Part shown: in pieces, positions 20,505-33,000 of the stretch
Layout: every line of letters starts with the position of its first letter
How positions within the stretch are numbered: the first letter of the stretch is position 1
Source of the DNA: Trichuris trichiura
Taxonomy: Eukaryota > Nematoda > Enoplea > Trichinellida > Trichuridae
Assembly: GCA_037903355.1 (NCBI GenBank)
Contig: JBAJFE010000004.1
Location: 3,823,501-3,887,500, forward strand
DNA length: 64,000 nt
Direction: 5' to 3'
Made by a program: the position numbers and the translations under genes
The notes under the pieces: generated by a model
The model's database searches: none
The model's input: only the letters and a program-made list of their open reading frames with translations
What the model was told of the DNA's origin: nothing

Positions 20505-23500
20505 TCAGTCCGAATCTGACAAATGAAAATCCACAAGCAAGTCGCCACTGGCAGTTTCCCGCTTTGTAGTAGCGCCACTTTCGGTTGTTCGTTGATTCTG
20601 TTTATCTTTTCTACGTTCAGTTTTCTTTAGTTTTTTGACAGCGGTGCTCTTTCTTGAAACCTTAACGCGTTTTCCCAACTTGCAGCCATCCTGAAATAAC
20701 AACAAGAGAAAACCGGGAGCATTAAACTACGTTTTCGCAAAGCAAAAGCAAACGACTCACGGAATCCGTAGTCGCATATTGTCTCACAGCCGCTTCGCGC
20801 GCTTTTACTCGGCTGTACTTAACGTAAAATGAATCCAATGGAGAGCCACTGCATTCGGGTAATATGCCGTCAAATTCCGTCATGACGTCTGTGGCTAACG
20901 CGTTTGGTATTGCGCCTTTTTTTCGCTGCTCGGCAACCCAGACGGAATGCTTTGACACTACGTCAACCAACTGCTTTAAAGGTAAAGAAAAATTACTGAT
21001 TCGACATTTTTTATGCACTGCCTTCAGCTGAAACGCATTATCATTTTAAATGACAGCTAAAAGGGTTTCCCATTTTTGCTCACCGTCTCCAAAACGGGGA
21101 ATGCCAATTCGGGAAAGCTGACGCTTCTACGATTGATGTAAAAAAAGCGTTGCATGTACTCTACAACTCTGTCCATTGTGGTAAGACGAAAGCTACTTTC
21201 CAACAAGTGGGCGTTGGACAACTTCAGGGAGCAGTCGAAATCGATCGGCTTTAACGTAGATCTTTTGGGTTTATGGTTGAAGTTCACCAAACATAGCGTC
21301 TTTAAATAGGAGCGTAAAGATGGAAAGAAAACAGACGCGTAGAGGGGAAAAATGCTCACTTCCAAAAGGAGAGTCTGCACCGGTATGAATATTTGCGCTT
21401 GTTCGCTCAGCTCCAACAGACCTTGACATATACGGAATATTAACGGAACGATCTTTTGCGATTGGTTCAACCTGAAATTTTAAACCAATAAATACGAAAA
21501 TAACAATTTACTACTTGAATATCGTTATTGGTACTGTACTATTTTTCAAAAGCTATGCTGTGAAATTTTTGTAAACATAAAAAAACCTTTTTCTTACTGT
21601 AGCTCAAAAAAGCTGCAAAACGTACCGAAAAAGCTTGTAAATGCAAATTTCCCGGTCAAGAGACATTATGCAAATTTTTTAAAAATTGGTTTCGTAGATA
21701 CCTGGCACATCCAAACGCAACATGAATTAGGGGATACCGAATTGGCTGCAATACGGTTTCGTTCGAACAAGTTGCCAACACGCGGCACCACAACAGCACG
21801 GACTGAACAAACTGCCAACTTTGGACAAGTTTTGCTGACTTCTTAAATTTTATATGACCGAACAAAGGCGGTTAACTCGGTAAGAAGAGACAAACTTCGG
21901 TTTTGCTAATCGTCGCATTCCTGAGAGATATGGCCAGCTGACGTATAAACAAAAACGCGTGCTTGTACGTAAGTCGAGGATTCAACAGGCAAACTTCGGC
22001 GAAAGTATCCTAAAAAGGCGAATATCACTGGCGCATACAGTAGGCCAACGAGAGTGAGTTCTTCGAACTTGAAAATACAAGAAAGCAGTTGTAGGTTTGA
22101 GATTTAAAAATGCTGGAACGTAAAACATTCGCAAGCTATTATGGCTAGTATTTCTTAAACTGAATATTTTGCATTTCAAATCCCAAAAATTAATGCGCGT
22201 CGGACAAGCTGGAAAGTTTTCCTGCAAAGTACAGTCAGCTTAAGCAAAAATCCGTCTTTTAAATTTATGCAAATTTAATCGCGCGCGTCTTTTATCGAAA
22301 TTACGTCAACAAAAGCCACCTGTATTCAGTGGCAAACTCACTTGCATGAAGCGAACGTTTTCTTGACAAGACGGCTCGATTATTTTCGAATTTCTTACGT
22401 AGGCCAAGTACATAGCCTTTAAAATAAGAAATAATGAAACACCGACGAAGTTCAATAGCGTATGGTTACTCTGAAAATCATGGCCGTCATAACGTCTGAA
22501 AACGGCTGGACCACACGCATTATCGAACTGTGCGCCAACTTCCGACATTCAAGACTCTTTGTTGACCATATCAATATGAGTCTCTGTATTCAAACGAGCA
22601 ACAACAATAAATGCGCCCTCAAATTGTCACCGCCGAACCCTTAACAACATTTTTGACGTTCTTGGTAGCAACCCATAATAGTGGGTAAGATTGGTCAGAT
22701 GCTCCAACGTTGCTTTCAACATATCGTCGTTTGACAATTCGCCAAGCAGCTACAAGTAAAAATTTCAAAAATGCACATTCCGTCCGACCGAAATTGCCTT
22801 GCAGGAAATACCTTAACAACCAGTCGTAAATAGACTTTAATCGTAGGAAATAGGCGGCGCCATATGCCTCTCTTTAGCGCGCTCTTTCCGGGAACTGTTT
22901 CGGTGCCGGCAATTCTTAGCCATAAAGAAGGGAAGTGACCGAAGCACAATCGAAGCGCAGTATTCATGGCTGAAAAAAAAAATTAACTCACGAAGGCTTA
23001 GAACCTTCTATATATATGCACCAACTTTTAATTTCCTTAATTTCATAGCGTACGTTGAATTTGTCCATTTTTGCTCCAGTTTTTGATACGCACGCGGCAA
23101 AAGCGTTCACGAGCAATTTCGCTTTGCTCAAACTTTCCTTGCCGCTCTAAACAACGTGGATAGCAGGTAGGATTTGATTTTAAAAGGGCAATAATAATTA
23201 ATGACTGATCGCTTTGTTGAGTTTTAATTTAAATTACGGATACCGTTTTGCCCTTAGTTAAACTAGAGCCAACGTATAAGGATTATGCTTAGACTTGGGC
23301 TTAAGAAGAGCAGAACGTGATAGCCGAAATTCTTTTAATAAAAGAACCTGCATTTCCTAACCTACAGTATGACTTTTGAACAAATGGCGATTAAGACTCA
23401 GTATAGCAATTTAAATTGAAGCAAATAAACTTTTTAACGCCAAAACAAATTTCTTATAAATATTTGCACACGCAGAGACCGCCTTGCGCTTGAAAAGTTA

Positions 23501-24361
23501 GCATGCCATTTTGCTCTTTCGAAGCTAAAAATAAATTGAATAGCCGCAGAGACACAATGAAAATTTTAAAATGCAAATTTAACGAAAAGAAATGCAACAA
23601 TGTGACGGAACTTTACTTTGCTACTCTGCTTACAGCTACGCGCGTGGATTCAATAGAACATGTTTTGAAAAGACTCGTTGGTCTTTTAGTAAGTCTGACA
23701 CGCATTTTTAAACCGGCAAAAATTGTTCTAATAAAACTTAAGCACAAGTTGCGACCGAAACAAGACGACGTATCTTTTACTAACCTGAATATCTTTGTCG
23801 GTTTTCAATAGCACAGTTTCCGTAAGAACATTGCGAGTCTTACTTTTAGACTCTTCCGAACTTTCGGCCTAAAAGGCATCTCGTTTGAAAACGTAGCCTA
23901 ATAAGCATGCAGTGCTTACTTGCTCAACTTCGGACTGCGGCTCTTCGGACTCCGTTTCATCGCTGCCCTCTTCGGGCACGTCGGGAATGTCGTCTGTAAT
24001 TTGAGCGAATTCCTCAAAGATTGAAGGATCTTCGGACTTAAGAAATTCGACAAATTCCGGGTCTGTCTTTTCCAAACGGGCTCGCAAAGACGACTCCTCC
24101 TCGTTGTCAACTTGGGCGGCCACTTTCGGCCTATAAACAAAACGTTGTTCAGCTTTCGTAAGGGTACGTACTTTTTGTTTACTTCTCTTCGAGAACGAGT
24201 TTCTTTTTCATCGGAAAAATGATACAGTTCAGGTATAGGCACGCGAAACAATTTTTGTAAGCAATAAAAGTAATCGCCGATGCCAATTTGCTTGTCTACA
24301 AAAGATTAAAAGATGCGCAGGTACAATCCTCGAAATGTACCAACTTTCAACGCCAAAACAT
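20505..24361 (-). CDS. NOC2L: Nucleolar complex protein 2 (NOC2/NOC2L)
   Basis: A multi-exon ribosome-biogenesis factor; NOC2 pairs with NOC1 or NOC3 and moves pre-60S particles from nucleolus to nucleoplasm. Recognisable blocks in order: an acidic N-terminal exon (24120-23930) with LEKTDPEFVEFLKSEDPSIF; 22930-22810 (GKSALKRGIWRRLFPTIKVY); about 22725-22630 (LEHLTNLTHYYGLLPRTSKM); 22480-22340 (AMYLAYVRNSKIIEP); 21830-21700 (WQFVQSVLLWCRVLAT, YPLIHVAFGC); 21400-21060 (NFNHKPKRSTLKPIDFDCSL, VSFPELAFPVLE); 21010-20770 (SPLDSFYVKYSRVK); and a basic last exon with KLGKRVKVSRK. The start is uncertain: the best guess is a tiny first exon from ATG at 24361 spliced into an exon at 24295. It lies about 50 bp downstream of ORC2 on the same strand. 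Confidence 0.88.
23243..23363. repeat. Interspersed repeat family R1, copy C
   Basis: Shorter copy of the 14.0/14.7-kb repeat: GTTTTGCCCTTAG, an ACTTGGGCTTAAG block, GAACGTGATAGCCGA, then GAACCTGCATTTCC. It falls inside a NOC2 intron. Confidence 0.6.
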
Positions 24362-24412
24362 GAAACTTAGATCGTTTAATAAGTAGAAAAAAGCTCTATT
24401 TGCAAAAAAACT

Positions 24413-25652
24413 CTAATCGCAGTTATCGTTGATTTCAACACCGTGCTGTTTGAAAAATTCGCACGCCAACTGTCTGTCGATTTCGAAATGGAGCAGGTCG
24501 GTTCCGTCGGTTGCAGTTTTCATGGACACCAAACGATGGTCTCGAAATTCGACTAAATGCTGACGCAGCGAAGCTTCGCTGGAGACGACAAAGTCGTCCA
24601 AACAGCAACGATACCAATCCCAGAATGGAACATCGCCGCCTCTGCTCCGTAGCGCCATTTGAGCCAGATGGACAAAGGCGGCAACGCCTTTGCTGGTCAA
24701 CGATGCCCATACGCATTCCAGCGAACTAAGCGAGTGTTTACACTTGTCCATTTTTCGCGACAAACCTAAACAAGTTCTTTGTAAACAACATTATCGATTT
24801 TTTGCCTCAGTAAAAAAATTTACCTAATATTTTCGATTCGCCGGCTAAAATTTCGGTACCGTAACTCTTGTACGTTGTCGCCTCGATCCATATAAAGTTT
24901 CCTCGGCTAAGCTTAGCGTCGTCGAAAAGGATGGCGCTATTTCGATGGTCAACCGAAGCGATGATATGCACTTCCGGTATTTCAGCCAACAAATAGATTG
25001 CCTGTTGGTTACTCATCGTCCTAAGTGCAATACCGTCCAAACTTGGAATCAAAATCACTACATCGATTGGCTCTTTCAACTTTTCAATTCCATCTCGAAT
25101 AAAGTCGGCCATTCGAGCAGCCGACGTAATCGCGCTCGCCTGTTCGCGTCGACGACGGGACAGCAAATTCAAATTTTCCGCAAGCGCTCGAAGCGCTTTG
25201 CAAAGGTTCAATTGAGGTTCGTACCCTTTGATAAGAAAGTGCGAATAACGACCGTCCAATTCATTTTTGCGAAATCGCTCCAACAGTTCCGCCTTTGAAC
25301 CGTAACCGTACAATAGCAAATTGAAGCGCTCGCTTAGATACAGCATCCAAACGGGAAATTGAGCCTCCAACGATTTCATCGCTTTCTTCGCCATTTGATT
25401 TGCCTCCTTCCCGCCAAGGTCGCCGGACAACAATAATTCTCTAATTTGACTAAGCGGCGGAGCGTCATCCGTTTTGTCGTCATCGTCTTCGTCTTCTTCC
25501 GACTGTTCATCCGCGTCTCTACGCTTGTTTGACGGCAGTCTGTCTTTTTTTTCAAAATACTGTAGTGCCCACAGGTTCAATTCGCTGTCGCGCGAACACG
25601 TAGGCATTTCTTCCGCCCTCGCGAGTATACTTTCAGCCGTTACGGTCGTCAT
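24413..25652 (-). CDS. ORC2: Origin recognition complex subunit 2
   Basis: Two exons (25652-24824 and 24765-24413) joined by a 59-bp GT-AG intron give 393 residues, shorter than human ORC2 (577) because the disordered N-terminus is reduced. ORC2 is part of the hexameric complex that marks replication origins and loads MCM. An acidic linker (DEQSEEDEDDDDKTDD) precedes the AAA+-like core: LYLSERFNLLLYGYGSKAEL carries the modified Walker-A-like GYGSK, and VVILIPSLDG, LLAEIPEVHIIASVDH and GNFIWIEATTYKSY are typical. The second exon encodes the winged helix (WYRCCLDDFVVSSEASLRQH, LVEFRDHRLVSMK). Start: the ATG at 25652 follows an in-frame stop region and lies 135 bp after TMEM209. Confidence 0.93.
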
Positions 25653-25787
25653 CTATTGACTGAAAGCTAAAATAAGCTGAAAATATCTCGTAATCAAATA
25701 TATGCATCAATGCGCAATGAAATTATAGGCAACAAAGTCTGCAGCGCCTTAGAAGACATTTTACTTGAATTCGCGCGTGGTAAGTAG

Positions 25788-27969
25788 TCATGCAAATATC
25801 CAGAGCATATTTAGACCGGACCGGCCCAGATTCACCTGATCCAAGTAGGCGCCGCGGTGCATCTTCAGCGCTTGAAGGAACAGAATAATTGTGTACAAAA
25901 AATTCTTCTTCCCTTTGCCCACGTCGTACCATTCGTTGCCATGGATAAGTTGAAAATGCGGAGGATTGACCGCCGCTTGATATATGCAAAGCGTTGATGG
26001 TCCGGTGGAGGGAACGTTCGGAGCCCTGGCAACGTGCTCAGCCGAAAAGGTACGACCGTCCAGGCACAAGGGACTTATGGGCAACTGATTGTCCAAAAAT
26101 GTGCAAAATAAATGGAAAAGAATTTCCGTGTCCGTCGGCAAGTGTTCGTCCCAAGGCTTTTGTCCAAAGCGGCCTCCGGCGTTCCACTTGTACTCGGCAA
26201 TGGCGTTATCCTTGGCCAGACTCCTTAGGCGTTCCAACAGGTATTCTTGGTTGGTTGAAATTTCCAAATAGCGAATCAGAGGAGCCAACGTGCTTAGCTG
26301 TTCGCTCTTTGCAATTAGCATACTTTGCAGGGTGGTTACCGGCGACACGCCCACTTTGACGTCAGGTCTGGATAGCTCGGCAAAAATTTCATTAATGCGA
26401 TCTATCTCTTCTACCAACGGCTGAAGTATAGTAACCGATATCCACAAACGCAAACGTTCAGCGTATATGGCTAGTCGTTCTTCGCTTAGGGCGAACTTCT
26501 CCAATGTGACGTTCAAGTTACAAGGCTCAACTTTTGGCGTCGATGATTTGGTGATCGCGGGTTTAGCCGCGTATTTATTATACGCAAAATTTTCTGACGT
26601 CACCCGACGTTTGCCATTCAAAAAAGGGCTCACTTTTTCGTCAATGGCGGCTGGCGATAATTGTTGTCTGGATTTTTGAGCTTCAATGAAAAGCCAAGAG
26701 TCGGCCGACTTCCAGCTTGCCCCGGACTGGCTCAAGAAGCTGCTCATGTCAGCACTGCCGCTTGTTGTTGAAAGCAGACTGGTCGATTTGTGGCTCACGT
26801 CCATCGCCTGCGATCGTTTGGCCCATTCGGCGCGGATTTGCTCACGAGATCGGATAAATCGTCCGGCGTCCATGGCAACAGGATTGCCTTGAGCTCTGCG
26901 CAGCGTGGCCAATGCACGATTGAAGGCAGCCTTTGCCAGTATGGCCGTACTGCTTGGAGCAACGGACGAGTAGAACTTTCGGTTAACAAAGCGCCTTCTG
27001 ATCTGCAAGGGTTTTCGTTCATTCTCGTTCTGGCTGCTCGAGGAGCTTGGCGAGGGGACAGGCGTTGTTTTCGACGAATCACTCCTTCTTGGTGTTGACA
27101 GAAATGAGCCGGAAGCGCTCCTTCCAATACTGCTTTCTCGAGTCGGACTGCTGAACGAAGTGGAAGTACGGAAAAGAGTTTCATCTATAATTTAGAAATA
27201 CGACAAAATGATTACGCCCATAAAAAGTCAGCGCGCCAACGTTTACCCGCTGATTTAGTTAGCTTTTACTGCTAAATATTCAAATATTTGAAAATGAAAA
27301 TTGATTTTCAGGATCAAAGGGAGGCATACTTTGTATACACGTTCAAAAATTGATGAATTTCAGCCTTTTTTGGCGTCTGATTGTTTGTTTGAATAAAAAG
27401 CAGTCAATTGCTTGGCACCTTGGAATAGAAAGTATATGCTTTAGTGCTGAAGCTGTTTTGAAAGTGCTTTAGCGCAAATTAATCTCGTTGTCATTCTGAC
27501 TCTTGAAAGTGAGTAAAAAGTGCCCCGAAGCGGCGAATCAAAACGCCAAGTTACTTACCCCGATAGCCTATACCAAGCATTGCCTTCTGCTTCGGGCTGA
27601 GAGCGACACCGTGAGAGGTCCAGAGAATACGAGCATACTGTAGGAGCGCGGTAGCTAAGTTCAACAAGCAGACAACAAGAATTCCAACAACGAAGTAAAC
27701 AGAACAGTTGGCGGGAATAAAAGGTTGCAAGAAATGGGCACTCAGCCTACACCGGAGCAATTTTAAGTCAATTAAAGAAAGTGCCCCAACGACAACGTTA
27801 GCATAGACGCCGATTTTGCTTCGCTGGAATCTAAGGAAAACCCATAAAAGCGAGTAAAAACAAATGCCTTTTTATAACAAACCGTATACCTTAAATATTC
27901 GCTGCGACATTTCATAATATCGTTGGTAAATTGATTCGTTTGAACAATTTTCGCCGTAAATGATGCCAT
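25788..27969 (-). CDS. TMEM209: TMEM209 homologue (nuclear-envelope membrane protein)
   Basis: Three exons (27969-27890, 27830-27559, 27184-25788) keep frame exactly and encode 582 residues, close to human TMEM209 (561). The N-terminus has two hydrophobic segments (YANVVVGALSLI and SVYFVVGILVVCLLNLATALL), followed by the conserved GVALSPKQKAMLG. A Ser/Pro/Arg-rich region of about 150 residues leads to the C-terminal cytochrome-B561-N-like domain: LIRYLEISTNQEYLLERLRS, KPWDEHLPTDTEILFHLFCT, LCIYQAAVNPPHFQLIHG, and the terminal VNLGRSGLNMLWIFA. The human protein sits in the nuclear envelope and binds NUP205. The gene follows COPZ by 158 bp on the same strand. Confidence 0.93.
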
Positions 27970-28127
27970 TTTAGTCACTGAGCTTTTTGTAAGAAAAGTA
28001 TTAATAGCTAGCGAGTAAGGACAAAACTAGAAAGGATGAAGGTACAACTGCCGGCCGAGCAGAAGAGTCGAAATTTTTTTAAGCTTTATTAGCATCGGCA
28101 ATGAATTTTTCAACGCCTCAAAGGAAG

Positions 28128-29000
28128 TTATTTTAGCAAAGACCATTTCAACTGCTCTCTTGCGGACTGCAACACCTTAAAGAAGGCAGCAAGTAAACAT
28201 TAAGGGGACCGCCGCAATGGCGCACCTGCATACCAACCTGAGCTACAGTCTGCTCGCTGAAGGACAGCTCGTCGCTTCGGAATGCCAATCTGGACAAAAC
28301 GCTATTGTAATCGGTTTCCAAAATAACGCTGCAAAATTCAAGTATTAACAAACAAGGAAACAAAGGAAGCTGAAGGCGAACCCGGAATCACAAATTTCGT
28401 CTATCGCAAGCATAACCATGTCGACACACTCGTACAGCGTTTTCTTTTCGACGGATTTTTTAAGAATATGAACTACCGTTTCGTAAAAGCAGTTCAAAAC
28501 GCTGTAAAGGATCAGCTGAAGTAAAATATATTTGCATAACGCGCGAAAAAAAACCATCATCGAAAGATAACCTCATCCTGTTGCCCACCGCCGATAACGC
28601 AGAAGTACAAGTCGACGCTGCTCTTGTAGACGCAAATTAGCCCATCGAGAAGGATAATATCGGCTGAAAATCGAAGCAATCGACACTTTTGCGTACCAAC
28701 AATGGATACAAACAATTCAGCTTTCTTGTCTTGTTGAATACTTTGCGTTCAAATTCTTTTTCCTGCTGAACGCCAGCGAAGGTGTTGTCGTAATACTAAA
28801 AAAAGCGAAAAGGAAAGCAGAACGATAACGCTAACTTTTTACTTTTCCAATCAGGCGATTGCCATCACTGTCCAGCAGCATAATGCCCTTTACGCAGTAT
28901 ACGAAGTGGTCCTAAACTCATTCGACAAGACAAGTAAGGTCGTGAAAATAAGAGCAAATCTGTCGTCTATTGCGAATTAAATCATGCTTACCAGATCCAT
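28128..29000 (-). CDS. COPZ: Coatomer subunit zeta (COPI)
   Basis: A small sigma/zeta-adaptin-fold subunit of the COPI coat (Golgi-ER traffic). A 9-base first exon (29000-28992, Met-Asp-Leu) splices to 28911-28843 (VKGIMLLDSDGNRLIGK), then YYDNTFAGVQQEKEFERKVF, then DIILLDGLICVYKSSVDLYF. Further exons give VLNCFYETVVHILKKSVEKK, LAIDEICDSG, VILETDYNSVLSRLAFRSDE and, after a short intron, the last exon VLQSAREQLKWSLLK ending at TAA (28128-28130). All introns are about 45-60 bp. The order and lengths fit COPZ1 (177 residues). It heads a same-strand cluster with TMEM209, ORC2 and NOC2. Confidence 0.92.
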
Positions 29001-30020
29001 CCCAATCGGCGGCAAGCGGAAAACGATGCAAATTCCTAAAAATACGAAACAAATTTACCGTATTAATGATTGTCAGGTAAAGTCATGTTCGATTGTCAAG
29101 ATGGAAAACAGTTTTTCCATTGTAGCTTATGCTTTGCTCAGTTTTCGCATAAGGCGGTGCATTTTTAAAATTATACCGACTTAAAGTATTCGATTTGCAT
29201 AAAAAAGTTTACTTATAGTAAACGCCATCTTGAGGAGTTCCACTTTGAGCAGCTAGAGCTTGCGGTATTTCTGCACAGTTTGTAAAGCTGAAATCTAACT
29301 AAAAAATCTATTTAAGGCTCAGCCAGTATTTCTACTTTGTAGAAGGCTTGAAGTTATCAGGAAGTTGCTTTCAACCTAAGTGCGAGCAATAATTAAATTA
29401 AAGCCTCAAAGTTTAATTTATTGAAAGAATTGGCAACTCACCCTAACGGCGGGAAGGCGGAAGATGAGCAACAGTAAAAGTACGATGATTTTCCTCATTT
29501 TGACGGCGGTGCATTGAAAGCACGGAATTCCTTGCTCGTATTAGAATTATAATGGGCAAAATGTATTCGGGTAATCGGGTAAATTTCATAAAGCAGCAGA
29601 ACGGCGTGTAATCGGTATCGAGCATATCAAAAAGCTCTAAATGCCCGTAACACTTTGCCGAAGTTCGAATTTTTGCAGGTTTGAAGCATTACAGTAAGTG
29701 CGAAATTTTTATTTAATCATTTTGCATTTATTTTGCCTCAAAGATTCATTTTTATGCCCACCAATTCAGCCTATGTTAGATTACTGTATTGTCGTACTTG
29801 ATTTCTGTTAATCATTCTTGTCCTGATAAACTGATTTCCGGCGTCCGGATTTTGCGATTTCGCTGTTTTCCAGTTCAGCTTTCTTTTTGTGAATCAACAT
29901 TTATTGCCGAACTTAAATTTGCCCAATACTTTGTCGAAGCGTTCGACGAATACGTGCGCAGACGATTTTTGCTTTTCAGGTTATTTTTTCATTTTTGCGG
30001 TTCAGTTTCAGTAGCTGCCA
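29001..30020. other. Divergent intergenic region between COPZ and MTMR
   Basis: The two genes are transcribed away from each other, so promoters for both should lie here. A 60-codon minus-strand frame (29443-29625) has no recognisable feature. Confidence 0.5.
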
Positions 30021-33000
30021 ATGAAGTCGGCGGATATGATAAAGATACATAAGGTTCGATTTTAATTTTTTTAGCCTAACACGTTTGAGGCGATCGTTTT
30101 GGTATTTTTCCTTTTGAAATTCTTTAATTCCGATTTAGCTTAGCCCGCTTTGTTGCCTTTTGTTCGAAGTGTTCGTTGGAAAGCGATTTTGACTTGTCCG
30201 CTCCGTAGCACTCGCGAGCTATGCAATGCTGAAATGCTATCAATATTTTTGACTTTTTTTCTTCAAGTGCCTGCTTCGAAATGCATGGCGTTCTCTTATT
30301 CAATTAGGTATGCATGGAAGCATGATTTTGAATTATTTCATAGCAGAGACTTAATTGCATTCCAAAGTAGGATTTCAATGCAATTTCAGCATGCTTTATT
30401 TGGCGGGTGCTTGATAGATTTTCTTTTTACTGCTCGTTCAAAGCGGTTTTCCTTCTATGGCGTGTGATCGCTTTTAAAATTAACGACTCCTTGTTTGCGT
30501 TGCATGCTTGCATGAACGGATATTGGTTCTTTCGATATCGATTCTTCAAGCGCCAATGAAGTCGTTACTGCCAGGTTGAAAATGTTGTTTGGTACGATCA
30601 ATGCGTCGCTGAAAATAACCGCACAGGAACACTATACCTTACGAATACTCATTTGATCTTTGCTTCAAAAGATGGCAAGGAGCTGTGGGTAATGAATAAA
30701 TTATCCAACAGCTTCCGTATTCATTATTGTTTCAGATCGCTTATTGTCAGATAGCAAATGTTCAACTGCCGCCTAGCGTTAATGGTTCTTGTTGCATTCT
30801 CATAGTTGGAAAGACTTTCTTCTGCTTAACTTTGCTTGTTCACGATCAAAGTGACTGTGCGAATGTGTGTGACACCCTACTGGCGCTAAGCCGACCATGT
30901 AAGCTTATGATAGAAGAACTGAATACGATTTAATAATATTTTTTGTCAGCGAGCATAGAAGAGTTGCCCGCATTTTCGTATGTTCCTCATAGTAAGGATC
31001 TAAGACAGGAAGACGGATGGGACGATAACTGTGGTTACGATGACTACGCCCGTCTTGGTTTGCCAAACGAAAAATGGGCTATAAGCGAACTGAACAAAAA
31101 CTTTGAAGTATAAGAAGTCAATTATTTTGTATTTCAATTCATGCAGATACTTTTTAGTATTGCGAAGGTTATCCCGAGCGAATATTCGTTCCCAGACATG
31201 TACCGGCTCCGGTACTGATAGGTTCGTTAAAATTTCGAAGCAGAGGACGCTTGCCTGTTCTGTCCTACTTATATTCGAAAAATGAAGCGGTTATTTGTCG
31301 CTGCAGTCAGCCGTTGGCTGGCTTCAGCGCACGTTGCATTGAGGATGAAAGTTTGATGCGTCATATTGCCAAAACGAATCCCCAATCGAAAACGTTGTTT
31401 ATTGTTGACACCCGACCAAAGGTTCAACTTTTGAAATCTCAGCGGCGTTAAAGCTTTTTAGCGTTGTTTATTTTTTTGTCAGATTAACGCAATGGTAAAC
31501 AAAGCTACCGGGAAAGGTTTTGAAGATGAACGTAACTACAACAATGTCAGATATCATTTTTTTGCCGTTGAAAACATTCACGCGGTTCGAACGAGTCTAC
31601 AGAAGATGCTAGACGGTGAGTATTGTGTTATGCTTTAGTTAGAAAAAAATATTTTTTAAAATAGTTGTTTGGGCAAAGAAGAACGTTTCAATGAACTCCT
31701 TCCTTACGGGAATGGTTAATAGCGGTTGGTTGAAGCACATACGGTCTCTTCTGGAAACTGCTTCATTCATAAGCGAGGTAACTTACGGTGCGGCATTGTT
31801 TGTCATTCTGAAATTTTTAAAAATAGCTCGAACCAGCCTCTTAAACTGAATTTTCAAAAAACGCTAGGACATCTTTGAGATTTTGCTTAGCTTTGCACTT
31901 ACGGCTGCTCTGTTTGCGAAAGAGTAAAGCATGCGGCAGTTTAGCGCAGTCGTAAGCCAAGAGGCTATAATTTTGAAATAATTTTTGTCAGACGTTAAAC
32001 AAGGAGTAAACAACTTGAAATTTTATTTTTTGAAACTTTTAAGCGTAAACCGCACTTACCTAACAAATTTGGCAAATTGAAGTGAAGTAACATTTGTATG
32101 GTTGTTCCGCCAAAGCGTGTTGCAGAAATTTGAAATTTTGTTAGCCTATTGACTCCAATTTTGGTCGACAAGCTCCCGTTAAAGCGATGCTTACAGTATT
32201 TTTTTTGAATTATTGGATTCGCAGGTAATCTTCATTTACATTCAAACACATGGGGTACAGTAGTCAAAGAAATGTTCTCCGTTGAATTGTGAGCGAATTC
32301 GTAAACGAACTATGTATAGAAATGTAGACAAAAAGTTCTAAAAAAGAAAAGATTAATGACGCTTTCTTTGTGCATTCTGCTTTTCTGTTTTCGTATTCCC
32401 ACGCTTAACGAACCCACACATCCCTTGATTTATTCATATTTCATAGCTCAGTTTTTATTCTTATTGTTACGGCCAGTATGGCGCTTTGTCATGTTTTGTT
32501 TCGCATTAATTTCAAATATTTGTTTTTATCACTTCAATTTACTTTGTTTTGCTTTTTCTTATCGGCTTCTCGTTCGTTTGAAAATGTAGTTCCACGAAAA
32601 ACAGATTTTTTACTTAAATTTTTTCCCTTAGTGTAGAGTGCGCGTTTGCGCCACAGTTGCCTTTACTTTAAAGGTCACGTTTTTGACGGGAAAGCAGCGT
32701 CAAGCGAATTGTCTCTAACGTTTGGCTTCGTCTGCTCAATGTAAATGAAACTTGAAAAACTGCCTGTTTCGAAAGGGTTCTTCAATAATTCAAGCAAAAA
32801 AATTGACAATATTAATGATCAGCAGGTTACTTTTAAAGAATGCGAGACTGTAAGTTTATGTTTCAGTGAATTTTTGAGAAGAACAAATGTCAGCTTGTGT
32901 TTTATTCGCGCTTGTTCACTTTTGTTAACTTTGCAATTCTTGATGGCACTATTTTCTCGTGCAACGTAAATCACTGAAAGCTTTATTACGTCAGCAAGAG

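Noticed and set aside
23503..23811. A 102-codon plus-strand frame with basic residues
   Set aside because: Antisense to NOC2 exons, without family features.
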